From Lepidodermella squamata (lineage: Eukaryota > Gastrotricha), in NCBI GenBank assembly GCA_047495785.1, contig JBLDXI010000025.1, forward strand, positions 992,001 through 1,056,000: DNA of 64,000 bases, in the 5' to 3' direction. Position numbers and translations under genes: made by a program. The notes below the pieces were generated by a model, which worked only from the letters and a program-made list of their open reading frames with translations, was not told the origin of the DNA and did no database searches. Below are positions 43,161 to 55,338 of the stretch, one piece after another; within the stretch, counting starts at the first letter, position 1, and the number at the start of each line of letters is the position of its first letter.

Positions 43161-44562
43161 ATGCTTGTTACACTGACCTTGGTCTTTATCGCATCTGGCA
43201 TAGCAGATGCATGCCAGGGGACGTCTTCTCGTGCGTTATCTAGAGCCCAGAGTGCGGACAATCTCGGTCTAGCTGATGCTAACGCAGTGTGGACGCCTAC
43301 GACTACAACGTCTACGTCGATGGGAACACAGTCCCAGAGCATGACGACGACAACAACAACGACTAGAGCGCCCCCTGCAACTTTGTGGACATGGATGCCA
43401 CCAACACTTAACGTCACTTTGTTTACAAACACTGCCGCTCCTACCACGACTGCTTCTTCCACAATGATGACTATGAATGGTTCAACAGTTTCCACACCGA
43501 CAACTAGCTCATCTGCAAGAACCTCCACAGTAGCTTCGACAGTAGTTTCAACCACGGTCACTCAACCGTCTCCAACTACGACGCAGACTTCTACCACAAC
43601 CGCTACACCTGTGGTTTGCGGCAGGACTAGATATTCTGAAGGAGTCACTGCGAGGATCGTAGGCGGGGATAATGCTCGGCCAGGCGAATTTCCGTGGCAA
43701 GCTCAGTTGCGAATCTACGATGTGACCAACAACAGAAGACTCGGCTGTGGAGGAACTCTGATTCACCCTTTATGGGTAATTTAAGGATAATTTGAGGAGT
43801 TATTAGTAAATATATCGTTAGGCTGAAGTGTTCTAGACTAATTTTATCTGACATTTTCGAATAATCACAGGTATTAACCGCTGGTCATTGTTGTCTCAGC
43901 GAATCAACGATCTTGGTCAGTTTGGGGGATTCGTCAGATCGATACGAACTACCAGCTTTACAAGCAATCCGACATCCCCAGTTCTCGCAAAATCTCACCG
44001 GGCTAACGAATGATATATGCCTACTGAAAATCAGAGGTTGTAATATTCTTTTTTCTTGTCCATTTCATAATGCTTGGCTCAAATTTCAGAGCCTAACATG
44101 ACATCATGGTCAATCAGACCAATTTGCCTTCCTTCCGATTGTGGACCTTCCAGCGAATGCCAGCCGGGTCAAAATGTTGTCCTATCAGGATTCGGTTTGA
44201 CAGAAACAAGTATGCCGCTGTATAACTGATCACTCTGATATCATTTTTCGTTTTCTTTAGATGGTAACTCTAGCGCCCAACTGAAATACGTGCAAAATCA
44301 AGTGGTTTCAAGAGAGCGATGTTCGAGATACTGGACCCAAATTGATGACTCAAAACTATGCGCTGGGGGTGAATGGGGAAAGGGTGTTTGTAACGGCGAC
44401 TCTGGAGGACCAGCGGCTTGCAACATAGACGGCCGCTATGTCTTGAATGGCGTTGTTTCCTATGGCTCAGTTTTCGGATGTGCTCTCAACGAGCTGCCAG
44501 CCATTTTCGAGCGAGTCTGTTTCTACATAAATTGGATACGCTCTATAACTGGCTTGTCTTAA
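43161..44562 (+). CDS. Secreted trypsin-fold serine protease 4 with Thr-rich propeptide
   Basis: Four exons (43161-43775, 43871-44036, 44090-44209, 44261-44562) join in frame to 400 residues. ATG 43161 was chosen because it opens a signal peptide (LVTLTLVFIASGIADA). CQGTSSRAL with a single Cys follows, as in protease 3, then a Thr/Ser/Met-rich linker. VVCGRTRY and AR-IVGG mark activation. Triad: His in TAGHCC, Asp in TNDICLL, Ser in CNGDSGGP; position 189 is Gly. The exon pattern is that of protease 3, and TSWSIRPICLP parallels its TSWSIQPICLP. AATAAA is near 44734. Substrate unknown; a non-trypsin specificity is expected from Gly189. Confidence 0.9.
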
Positions 44563-44870
44563 AATGACTTCGTTCAATTTTCGCAGCTGTATTGGTCGTA
44601 ATCTCTATAGAGTTAGTTCTAATTTATTGCCGACAGTCATAGGTAGCCAAGCCCTTTCTACTATTTGTTCTTCCCCCATTTTATTACCTCTATTAGTGCA
44701 AAATACCATGAGTAAACAAGAGTGGGCATATTACAAATAAAAAATGTAGCTGATAATACCAAAAATTTAGCCCAAGAGCGAAGTCGAAGGCCTTATCTTA
44801 TCTGAACTTGAGAAAAAAACACTTCGCCCGACTAGTCACACACAACACAATTTCGACTACCCCAGCAGCA

Positions 44871-47126
44871 ATGTCAACTGAATCTGATTCCACAAAACCG
44901 GCTACAGAAAATGGCGATATTGACGAGCCGGTTGTTGTGTCGCGATGCTCGAGTTCTTCATCGAAGCACGAAGATCCAAAGCCTGAGCTTTTGGAGCCTA
45001 AATCTGTCCACTCTAGCGTGACAACTCTCGACTCGGGGAAAGACAAAATAGCAACGACTTCTGAGGCTACAGCAGCTGCTGAGGGTGATAGTGTCATCAC
45101 AGAGGTGAAACCGAAGAATCAGTCTTTGGGAAGAAGTGGGACGAATGCTTCGATGTCAAGTGCGAGCCGTCTCCAGCGAAAAGAATCAACCCTACGTCAA
45201 TCACTGAGATACCAGATTGGCAGGGCAAATCGAACTCTAACAAGTCGCAAATTCGTCATACTGCGCCAGAAGTCGATATTCTCCGACCCTAGTCAGATCG
45301 AGATAATGAAAACTGGCAGAGATTATGACGCTGCGGCTCTGCTCGATGAGGCTGGACTTGACGTCGACGCTCGGGCTGAAGATGGGAAAACTGGCCTGAT
45401 GTTCGCCTTGGAAAAGAATAATCAAAGCGTTCTCAACTTTTTGATTGATCGAAAAGCTGACGTCCGGGCTAAGGATAACGCTGGTAAAACTGTTCTGATG
45501 TACGCTGCAGAAGGTTCAGACCCTGCAACTGTTAAACGAGTCATATCCCGCGGGGCCAAGGCGAAAATCAATGAGAAGAACGCTGAAAATGGGATGACAG
45601 CCCTTATGTACGCAGCTTCACGGGGTAAAATCGACAACATTGAGCTATTGCTGAGAAAAGGGGCTCAACTTGAAGCAACTGATGCTAAAGGCATAACTGC
45701 TCTTGGAGTCGCAGCTTTTGGCGGTTTCCTTGACCTGGTCAAGTATTTTGTCGAAATTCGAGGTGCTGATATTAATGGAGCTAATGAAGCGGCTAATGGC
45801 CCGACTCCACTGATGATGGCTGCCCAGGGTGGCCATCTTCAAGTTTTGATTTATCTGTTCGAAAAAGACGTGGCCATCAATGCAGTTGACCAGAATGGAA
45901 TGACAGCTGGTATGCATGCTTCAATGGGTGGAAACGTTGAAGTTCTAGCGAAAATTCTCGAACATGGTGGAAGCTCTGGTCAGTTGGCGAACTCTGAAAC
46001 AGACAGCAAGGGCATGACTTGCCTCATGCATGCCGCATCTTCCGGCCACGAAAAAGCTATCAGATGGTTTATGGATAAAATTCCGGATTTGGTGAACGAT
46101 AACGGCAGGGCACTTGATAGGACACGCATGACTGCTCTGATGCATGCAGCGTCCAATGGTAAACTTGAAGCTTCAAAGGCATTGATCGAAGTTGCAGGCT
46201 CTTCTCTGACGGCTTTTGATGCTAAAGGCATGACCCCGTTCCTTCACGCTTCACAAAACGGCCATGTCGCGGTCATGGATTACCTTGCGTCGCTTAACCG
46301 TGAAATCTTTTCAGCTGCCGACACTTTCGGGCGGAATTCGCTGATGCTAGCTGCGATTGAAGGCCACTGCAACGCGATTGTGTGGTTTGATGAAGATGTT
46401 CTTCAAGACCTGGCGTCGAAACGAGATACATCTGGAATGACTGCTCTTATGCACGCGGCGAGAAATGGGAAAGAAACTGCGGTGAAACTTCTGATCCCTC
46501 ACAGTGATGTTCAAGCTTTGGATGTAGCTGGTATGAACCCGTTGATGCATGCATGTTCGTCGGCTGAAATCAGCCGAGCATCCTTGGCGGAAGCTTTGTT
46601 GTCTGCTGGCTGTGATCTCACTTCAGTTGACTCATCTGGTAGGACCTCTCTGGTCCACGCTGTTACATTTGGCAACTTACCCTTGGTCCGACTTTTGATT
46701 TCGAAGGGTAGTAACGTCTCAGCGGCTGATTTTGATCGGAAGACTGTGTTAATGTATGCAAGTGAACATGGTTCTGTGGAAATTGTTCGAGCCATAATCG
46801 AGGCAAGTAAGAACCGAACAGTTGAGACTTCTGCTGTCGACCGTCAACGCCGAACGGCTTTGATCTACGCTGCCAAACGAGGCCATTCTGAAGTAGTGAA
46901 GCTACTAATTGATCGAGGTCTTTCTGAGAAAGATGCTGTTGATTTCGAGGGCATGACTCCATTGATGCATGCTGCAGCTCAGGGCTATGAAGAGGTTGTG
47001 AAGGAGCTGTTGGCGAGGAAGGTTAACAAGAATGCTGAAGACCACGCTGGTCGAACTGCGGCGAAACACGCACGAGAAAATAAGCATTGGAAAATTGTCA
47101 TGAAGCTAGCGACGCATTTTGGATAA
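44871..47126 (+). CDS. Ankyrin-repeat protein, about 17 repeats, intronless
   Basis: 751 residues from ATG 44871; the frame stays open upstream but without an ATG. Residues 1-100 are Ser/Thr/Glu-rich and look disordered. A basic stretch follows (LRQSLRYQIGRANRTLTSRK). From about residue 150 to the end there are about 17 ankyrin repeats with the consensus GMTALMHAASNGK and little else; no SOCS box, death or kinase domain is seen. The repeats would form a long solenoid for protein binding. The GMTALMHAA style is common in protist and some invertebrate ankyrin proteins. Long intronless ORFs are unusual here, where most genes have short introns. AATAAA lies near 47386. Confidence 0.85.
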   Translation: MSTESDSTKPATENGDIDEPVVVSRCSSSSSKHEDPKPELLEPKSVHSSVTTLDSGKDKIATTSEATAAAEGDSVITEVKPKNQSLGRSGTNASMSSASRLQRKESTLRQSLRYQIGRANRTLTSRKFVILRQKSIFSDPSQIEIMKTGRDYDAAALLDEAGLDVDARAEDGKTGLMFALEKNNQSVLNFLIDRKADVRAKDNAGKTVLMYAAEGSDPATVKRVISRGAKAKINEKNAENGMTALMYAASRGKIDNIELLLRKGAQLEATDAKGITALGVAAFGGFLDLVKYFVEIRGADINGANEAANGPTPLMMAAQGGHLQVLIYLFEKDVAINAVDQNGMTAGMHASMGGNVEVLAKILEHGGSSGQLANSETDSKGMTCLMHAASSGHEKAIRWFMDKIPDLVNDNGRALDRTRMTALMHAASNGKLEASKALIEVAGSSLTAFDAKGMTPFLHASQNGHVAVMDYLASLNREIFSAADTFGRNSLMLAAIEGHCNAIVWFDEDVLQDLASKRDTSGMTALMHAARNGKETAVKLLIPHSDVQALDVAGMNPLMHACSSAEISRASLAEALLSAGCDLTSVDSSGRTSLVHAVTFGNLPLVRLLISKGSNVSAADFDRKTVLMYASEHGSVEIVRAIIEASKNRTVETSAVDRQRRTALIYAAKRGHSEVVKLLIDRGLSEKDAVDFEGMTPLMHAAAQGYEEVVKELLARKVNKNAEDHAGRTAAKHARENKHWKIVMKLATHFG

Positions 47127-47489
47127 TTACAGCCTTTAATCGTTCGTTTTTAACAATTGAAGTTTGATTCTATTGATTCCAAGGCCAATACCTATGATCA
47201 CATTGATAAAGCTGGTTAATCAAGATATCCTCTCAGTAAACATAAGCTATAATGTCATGCGTTTTGATTGAAGCAACAACAGCCAAAGGAGAATTTGACA
47301 TTGATTGATATTAACTATTCCTGGGGTGTATTTTTACATTCCTCGCGTCGCCCGGGTCAGCCCGCCGGATTTCACGGGCAAGCAATAAAAAATCCGATGT
47401 ACCCACCTCCCATGCTCCCCCATGCTCCCAATTGATAAACCCCTTTAGGAGCAGTTGATTGTGTTCTGTTAGAAAGAAAATCATCAAGC

Positions 47490-47735
47490 ATGAATCAATT
47501 TTATAATAAAAAGGCAGATAGTCGACATGATGCCGTTTTATTCAAATCGTTGATACTGATACTGATACTGATTTTACCTCACATTTCGTCTCAACGCATT
47601 GAGCCATTAGCTACTGTTGAGCTTTGGGCCCTCAAAATGCGCCCAGCCAAGCACCTTCGCAAAGTGGCAACGATTAAGCACACGCTTCGAATACTGCGTT
47701 TTTCAGAAAAGACCAAGAAGAACCGGGACCGGTAA
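47490..47735 (+). CDS. Possible small basic secreted peptide (uncertain)
   Basis: 81 residues. A polar 16-residue start is followed by a very hydrophobic run (LILILILILPHISSQ, coded by a CTGATA microsatellite) and a basic C-terminus (RPAKHLRKVATIKH, EKTKKNRDR). It could be a signal peptide plus cationic peptide, or a chance ORF; there is no family match or promoter evidence. Confidence 0.25.
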   Translation: MNQFYNKKADSRHDAVLFKSLILILILILPHISSQRIEPLATVELWALKMRPAKHLRKVATIKHTLRILRFSEKTKKNRDR

Positions 47736-47739
47736 AAAA

Positions 47740-48610
47740 ACAGTTATCAACTCAGCAATCAGAAATCAGGCCAATTTATACACAAGATTCCAGCTAATTT
47801 TCGAGTGATAAGTTGACTGAATGAATGAGATTAAATGATACTTTGAACACATAAGGATTGATAACGATTGAAGAGGGTGTTTCAGGGTAAAAATTGTGAA
47901 AAAAAACGATGAAAAAGTGAGCAGTGTAATCTTGGAATGTCAATGGCCACCGCTAATTCAAGACTTTTTCAGAGATAGAATGGCGCAATTTTTAATGGAT
48001 AACCAGAAAATGACAAAATATAGACATAGCTGGCAGTACAACGTTGAGCTCAAGATTCAACCAAACTTCCGATTGTAAAGAAGATCCAATCGATTCTGAG
48101 ATAAAATGAATTGAACACACAACGTAAGATAAGCTGAAGACGGTGTTTCATGATTAAACACTGTGCAAAAAAAGATGAAAAAGTTAGCAGTGTAGTATTG
48201 GAATGTCAATCGCCACCGGTAATTCAATACTTTTTCAAAGATATAGAAAATCAAAAGACTCAATATTTAATGTTCCAGATAGACCAGAATATTGAAGGTA
48301 TTATGCGTCAAAAATGGCAAAAAGATGACACAATATAGACAGTTGTCACTTAGGTACAACGTTTTGAGACCAGAAATCAGACCAATTGATAAGAAAGATT
48401 CGATAGAATTTACGAGTAAAAAGTAGATTCAATATCTGCGTTATGAAATGAAGAGAACACACAAGGTAAGATACTGATTGAAGAAGATGTTCCATGGTTA
48501 AAAATTGTGCAAAAAAACAATGAAAAATAGTAGATAAGAGCAGTGTCATGTGAATGCGAATCGCCATCCCTTTTCAATTTCTGTTCAGAGATAATAAAGC
48601 GATTGGCGCA
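47740..48610. repeat. Three degenerate tandem units downstream of piwi A
   Basis: Units start near 47740, 48010 and 48350. Each carries AAAAAxxATGAAAAA, then AGCAGTGT and AATGxxAATxGCCA blocks. Each also contains a version of TTCAGAGATAxAATGGCGCA, which is the last coding bases of piwi A (TTCAGAGATAATAAAGCGAT at its stop). They look like partial duplications of the piwi 3' end and flank. A single related segment follows piwi B at about 55240-55310. Confidence 0.65.
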
Positions 48611-51600
48611 GTTTTCCATGGATGTTAGAGTCGTGAACGTGCTGGCCGATCAAAAATGCCAGTTTGTGGGCGTAGTGGCACGGCGCCACAACTCGAATCG
48701 TGCCCGTCCAGTTGTAGTACAGGTGCGATAGGCGATACGCCAAGTGGTGATGGTCGTTAGGCGTGAGGGCCGTCGAGTCGTAGATGATGTTGTAGCGCGT
48801 TGGCACGACAGTTCCTTTGAGCACTGATTGTGCGACGACGTAGAAGTCGTACGCCCGTGGGTTTGTCACCGTGTTGTCGACAATTGTGCCTGGCAGGGGG
48901 TTCGCCAAGCCTCCGGTGCGGTCTTTCAAGAAAAAGCGAGGTCGGATGCGTTTTTGAACAACGACGAAGGAGAGTTTCGTCGCAGCTTCACTCTCGGAAC
49001 CTCCGAATGCCGCTATGGCCTTCAGCAGCTGAGGAACCTGCAAATAGTCCAAAACTTAGTTATTCGCAGGTTTAAATACAAATATTGCAAAAAAAGAAGA
49101 AATCAATATGTAGCCAAAAGTAAACTTAAATCTCCAGGAAATTTTGTTGAGAAGCGCAGGGAATTTTCCTTAGAAATCTTAGCAAATGTTGAGGAACCTC
49201 ATAAATAAAGAAGAGGAGGAGCTCTAAGTGATAACTTTCTTGAACATTTTTATTATTAGCCTGGTGAACGACTTCGCATGTCATTGAGACTTGGGGAAAA
49301 CAGAAAAATAGTCAGTTATTGCTCAAAATCAGCCATTTAGATTGAAGACATGGTTACGGCCTGGTTCAACAGTTAGAAAGTGGTGCCCCCAGAAGTAACG
49401 ATTTCGTCGTTTAAAACCTTAGCATTTTGTAAACGCATAAAAATGAAATTTTTTGCTGAATTGGTTAGTTTTCGGGCATACTCAACGAACTGTTCCTAAT
49501 TCGTGCACCGTGTTGAAAAAAGGTTTCGAAATTAATTTGAAAGAATATCCATAGGCTAAGTGTCGAGATAAGCACAATATAAATTTTAATAGGAGCTAGA
49601 AACTATGGGTAATTTGCTCCAAAACCAGTAAAATCGCAATTTTGAGCGAAAATAGTTCAAGAGAACAAAAAAATCAAACTTTGGCCAATCGAAGATTAAA
49701 TTATAATTAGTAGTAAATGAATTCAGGAAACTGAGATTTATACTCTTGGACAGCTTTCAGACAGTTGCATTTATATAAGGGCCAGACTGTTTGGTCCTAA
49801 TTTCACATTCGCGCAGGATTTCGTAGCGCGAGGGAAAAGCTACGGCCCTGGGGTTGAAAATTCGGATCGAATTTAAAGTAATGTATGCATTTTCGAAATG
49901 TCATCCCAATATCCTCATCCAAACAAACTTCGAAATTAAGACACTGATTACAATTAAGAAATTTACTTTCCCAAAGGGTTTTTGATTTCAGAAAATGTGA
50001 ATCATTAGCAATGAAACCGCTTCATCAATTCGAATTCGGAAACTAAAAACAGCTCGGGCATTTTCAATTTCAAAATTCAAAATTCATAAACCGAGTGTCC
50101 GATCTTCGAGGAATTTTACCAAATTTGCAAAAATTTTCAAGAACTCACCTCAATTTCATGAACAGCGCGCAGTTGATTATCAGCGACACCATCGCGATAG
50201 AACACGATCTTATCCGGCAGAGCTCCATTTCGATCGGAGAAGATCTTCAACGCCTCGGTCAAAAACGGCTGTAGAAAGTGCGAAATCTCGCCGCGAACCT
50301 CGTGGTGAAACGATCGCGAGTAGTATTTCGTAAACTCCTGGTCAACAGTCGCCACAAACCCGCCAACTGATTTGCCCCGAGCCGACGAATCGTGGTACGT
50401 ATCGAATCCGCAAATCATGATTTGCTTCAGCGGAATATGAACCTTCCACAAAGCTCCGCCCATTTTAACGCAAATCTGCTGCATAATGTTGCTGCAAACC
50501 GACAGCGTGTTTTTATCCAGCGTTTTCGCGACAACAACTTGGCTCGGGATGCCCAACTCGATTAGCGTGATTTTTTTAATCACCTCATACTGAGCCCGGT
50601 CTTTGCGATCCAGCAGGAACACAATCACTTTACAGTCACGCACAGACTGTTGAATCGATAGGCACTGCCTTTTGATGTGATCAGGACGAAGTGAGTCGAC
50701 TGGACAAATCCGAGGCTGCGAGATGGCGATTCCCAAGCCTTGAGCAGCACGCTTTAGATTGTCTGCGAGGACGCTAGCGACGGCTGCCCTGTTTCTCAGG
50801 TAGACCAGGGCCCAATCGTTGAGACCGCCGCTTTGATCCAGAACGTTGACGCCTGCTCGCATGTTCGACGACCAATTGGCGGATTTTGGATCGGCTTCGA
50901 TGGCTTTGTTGCCTCCGAACACTAGTTTCGGTGCCGGGAGAATTCGACCGGTTACTTGGACGGGAGCTGCGTCCAGCCTCAGGCCCCAGCTGGCTAGTTT
51001 TTGACTTGCTTCCGCTGAATTGTTGACTCTGTTCGCGAATTTGATGTAGCGCCCCTAAACAGGAAAGAAATTAGCAGGTAAAAAATGGAAAATATCTTAC
51101 AGCTGAACCAAATTTCAAAACTTGGCAGCAAATGCAAACCAAGTATTAGGGTGTAATTTTTCGAATTCTAAAATTTTTATAATTTCAGGCACAATTTAGT
51201 TCGACTACTGAAAAAATAATCATGATATACCCAAACATTTGAAATTCGTCAAGCTTTGCCTCTCCTAGTGGAACCTTACACATATTTTTTGAACAAAATT
51301 CAGAACTTGGCTTTAGAGTTTTTTATCTAATCAAAATTATGTAGGTACTACAGCGTTTCCCAGAATTTGCGTAGCTATTTTTTTATTTCAATTTTTAAAA
51401 TTCAACTAAATTGAAATTTGAAGTTTGAAATTAAACCTATACCGAGAGAATATTTCATCTTTCATCCGCGATTTAAGTGAAGAACTAACAAATTCACCGG
51501 AGAAAACCCGGAAAACCTCGATGGTAACTGGTTCGGTAAATATCAGTATTTCACCCGGTTGAACCGAATTCTCCGAACGTTTTTAGTCCCAAACAAGTGA

Positions 51601-53663
51601 CATGCTTATTCTCGTGATTTTTTAAATATTCATCTAATTTCCAAGCATTTCTAAAAATTTCCAATTTCCTAAATTTTTAATTCTTAATTTCATTATATTT
51701 ATTCTAATTTTATTTCTAATTACAAAATTCTTCTGGCCATCAGATGTGGCTTCGTCCTTCATTTTCGAGTTTCTGAACGGTGTATATTTCTTCACTGTTG
51801 CGTTACTTAGGGGACGCGCTATAGAAACCAGCATTTTTTTCATTATTTGTTCATCTAACAGTGATTTTGACCAATTGAATAATGGTCCGGAACCAAATTT
51901 GCTGTTAGCGGAACCAAATTTTGGAATTTTCTAGTGGCCTGAAATCACTTTTCAGATATATCTTGCGGGTCAAGACCGCAATAATTGTAAAAAAAGTCAC
52001 CAGTAAATTCAGCATAGTAAATCATGCATCGCCTAAAATTCATAGAATTATTCATAAAATGACTCTCGAAATGGCATTTTTCGTCTTAGGTTCCGCAAAA
52101 TGTTCCGCTACGGCAAATTAGGTTCTGCTCACCGTAAATTTTGTCCCGCTAAAAGATATTCTGGTTTTTTATTGCATTAATAATTAGCAATAATTAGCAT
52201 TAATAATTAGCCCCGCAATAAATTCTGGTGCCATTTTTCTTATGCGGAGACGAAATTTTTTAAGGTAATCTGAGGTGAGGAATCGGGCTAAATGGTCAAA
52301 AAGTTTCCGGTCATATGCTTTCAGATACAAAAATATCGATTTTATGTAAACTTTTCGGATATTATTCGACAAGCAAGTTTAGAAATAGTTTCAATTCGAT
52401 TGAATTTGAACAAGTAATCAAAAATAGGAAAAAATTCCGGAAAAATTGTTAACATACCATTCGTCGATCGGGCATGAGACGCGTCACCTCGCCGTACGCT
52501 TTCATCAACTCGTAATTGCTGCGCTGCGCATCACTGAGCCCGCTCATAAAACACAACTCGGGCACTAACTTCACCAGTGAATCTTCACCCTCCGCCATAC
52601 GCCGCGCCATTTTCCTCGCCTTGGAAACCAACAACGGCTGGCCCAAATCCTGGATTTCGATATCATACTGCCGCTTCATGTAGGCCGCAATCGAAATTTC
52701 ATTGCCATGCGAGTCTTTGAACACAGTTTCTTTAGGGTTATTGCCCCACAGAATGTCGTCAATGACGTAAGTTTTGTTGTTGTACCTGGTCAGAACAACT
52801 TGGCCAATCAACTCCTTCTCACACTCTTCTTGAATATTGCGGCATCGGGGATTATCGGACAATTTCGCAATGACTTGATAAACTGTTTCAGTCCGCAAAA
52901 CTCGATGGCACACGTCGATATTCAACAACAATTCGTTTTCGTATTTCTGAATGGTCATGTCATAGCCGGGCCAGACAGTTAGGCCGTGCTGCGGAATGGG
53001 CTCAGCAGCCTGGTTGTCGAAAAACGCATCACGGCTTTGAACCAAATTCAGAGCCTTTTGCATCTCCTTCACGGCGATCGACAAAATTCGAATCGCCTCA
53101 TCGCTGTCCGGCGATATTTCACTCGTAAATCTGATTCGAAGCTTGACATCAGTCTGATCCAATTCATTTCGAGAGGTCAAAATCGTTTCATCATCCGGCA
53201 ATCGAGTTGTCGAGATCAAATTTGATCCGTTGAACATGATTTCGTTGCCAAGGGTTTGGTGATGCGCGTAAACAAGCGCTCGCCTGAGTCTCATACTGTC
53301 GATTTGCGGTTCGAAATCGACGTGGTACTCGCAGACAGACCACGTTGGGCCGCCTTGGAAGCGGAAAAAGTTGGTCAGTAGTTTCGTTTCTAGGCCGGAA
53401 TTTCCGGCGACGGTTGTCACGTGGGCAGGGCGGGTGCGCGGGGTGATGAGGGCCTCGTCTCGGCGATTTCGCATCTCCCGGAGCTGTTCGACTCGGAAGG
53501 CGGCTGTTGCTCCACCAACGGCGCCTCGCGGGGCCAGACCGCCGCGTGGGAGTGGTTCTTGATGGCCGCCAACTGGATTATTAGGTGGGTTATTCGGTGG
53601 GGTTACAGGTCCGGATCTTGCGCGGCCTCGAGCTCTACCACGCCCACATCCACCTTCAGCCAT
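48585..53663 (-). CDS. PIWI-clade Argonaute A
   Basis: Three exons on the minus strand (53663-52458, 51054-50149, 49037-48585), all phase 0, give 854 residues, the usual PIWI length. ATG 53663 opens MAEGGCGRGRARGRARSGP, an RG/GR-rich tail like those methylated for Tudor binding. PIWI landmarks: TNFFRFQGGPTWSVCEYHVD, IGQVVLTRYNNKTYVIDDI (PAZ), LGQPLLVSKARK, LVPELCFMSGLSDAQRSN, MICGFDTYHDSS, KIVFYRDGVADNQL, NPLPGTIVDNTVTNP, APCHYAHKLAFLIGQ and the YYL end. The slicer tetrad appears complete: Asp620, Glu658, Asp690, His828. It should bind piRNAs and cleave transposon RNA in the germline. Introns are long for this region (1403 and 1111 bp). Confidence 0.95.
51495..51578. repeat. Dispersed inverted-repeat element, copy 1 (piwi A intron 1)
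   Basis: CACCGGAGAAAACCCGGAAA ... GGTAACTGGTTCGGTAA ... CGGTTGAACCGAATTCTCCGA. The ends are mutually inverted (CGGAGAA/TTCTCCG, GGTTCGG/CCGAATT). A related copy is at 56495-56579, in a different intron of the other piwi gene. Confidence 0.6.
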
Positions 53664-55338
53664 TTTTTGGTTCAAATTCTGAGTAAAAACAACCTATAAC
53701 AAAGCATCTTAAAGTAAAAATCTAAATAATAAAATAATAAATCTAAAACGAGAAGCGATTCGCGGTTGGAGAACATCCTCAGAAATGTAATTAGTACCGA
53801 AACCCAAACGAAAATTAAAATTAAAATTCCCATTTTAAAGTTTTTATACTTTTAGTTGAGCTCCAAAATTTCTCAAAATTTCTTCGTCGACCCAGACTCT
53901 TCTTTTCGAAAGTTTTGACATTTTTCGCAAATTTTTCGGCATTCAACTTTTTCGAAATAACTTCAAAAGAGTTGGGCGCACGAAGCACATTTATCGCTCA
54001 ATCTAACTGTTAGGGGTTTGAAGGGGTTTGAATTTTTTTAAACACGCTTTGCCGCGAATTTGAAATTCGTATACTAATCATTCGCGTTCTACTTGCTAGA
54101 AGTCAACTGCGTCCTCTCTTCAAATAATAACATAGGTAAGCGACTGAGACTCAACTTTATATGCCTGAATAGACAGTTCGCATATTTTATGTACCCAAGT
54201 GGATAACTCGAGCGGCATTTATTGCCAGCTGGCGGTTGGAGATTACAAGCTAGAAAGTATGGGAAAACACGCTGGCCGGACGTCTACTACCATATAAACC
54301 GTTTCACTAATCGACCTAATGTCGACCTTAATAGCCATTGCAGCTGCTAATGATGCAGCAGGTGTAATTTACTTCGTTCACTTTGACAAGCCTAAATGAC
54401 GCGATTTCGACCCGTCGGAACATAAAGATCAATCTTAGTCGGATGTAAGGTTAATCTGATCTCTATGTCCCCGAAATTCAACAAATCAATAGGCCAGTGT
54501 TTTTTTGCGATTTTTTCTTAATACTTTTAATCGATAATGACGCCGCCAGACATTTCGTAGACAATTCTAGTTAAGCTACCTGATACCATCGGCCTGGTAA
54601 GATCATTTTATATTCAGCTGAAACGAAGCTCGAGCTAGACGAAAAATTCAGCTCGAAAAATTACTGATGTTTAAAATCGATACAAAATCGATACATATAG
54701 GATCGAATTCGAATGCGCAGGTTGACGGATGAAGCGTATCTCGTAAACTGACCGGTTAGCTCGATAAAAATACCTCGTTCAGTAATAGAAAAGAGACGAA
54801 GCTTGAAAAGTCATAATTCAGCAAATTTCAGCCTCGGATCTAGTGTCGAAACCTTCAATTTAACAAGATGTGAACTGGCCACAATCGATAACAGATAAAA
54901 TCTCCCGAAAAGAGCGGTTGGTAATTTAAAAAATTCCGGAATAGGGGCCAAACCTTCGCGCTTCTCTTCATTCATTCTTCATTCTTCTTCAGCTTTTTTT
55001 CGGCCATTCGTCGTTCGACTACTGGAAAATGTTGATTATTTGATAAAAGATGTAGGCCAATATCTAAAACTCGGTACTACCTAAATAGGCATAAATAAAC
55101 GAAAATTCAGAAATTCAAATTAAAAAATCAGAAAAATATTTCAACATGCACTTTGACAAAAATTTGCATTTATTTGCTGGATTTTAAAAGCGAAAAAATC
55201 CGATCAAGTAACCAAGCGTGGAGATAAATCGATAATAATATTGAATGTTGAGAATATCATGCTTCAAAAAATGGCAAGAAGATGATAATACACTAAAGAC
55301 AGCAACATCGCCACAGAGTCTCAATAAATAACATAATT
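53664..55338. other. Intergenic region between piwi A and piwi B
   Basis: AT-rich; contains the piwi A promoter and the piwi B 3' flank, including at about 55240-55310 a segment related to the repeats after piwi A. No gene seen. Confidence 0.55.

Noticed and set aside
48828-49208. Plus-strand ORFs opposite piwi exon 3 (also 55357-55728, 57356-57733 and 57688-58092)
   Set aside because: They are complements of the conserved PIWI coding exons.
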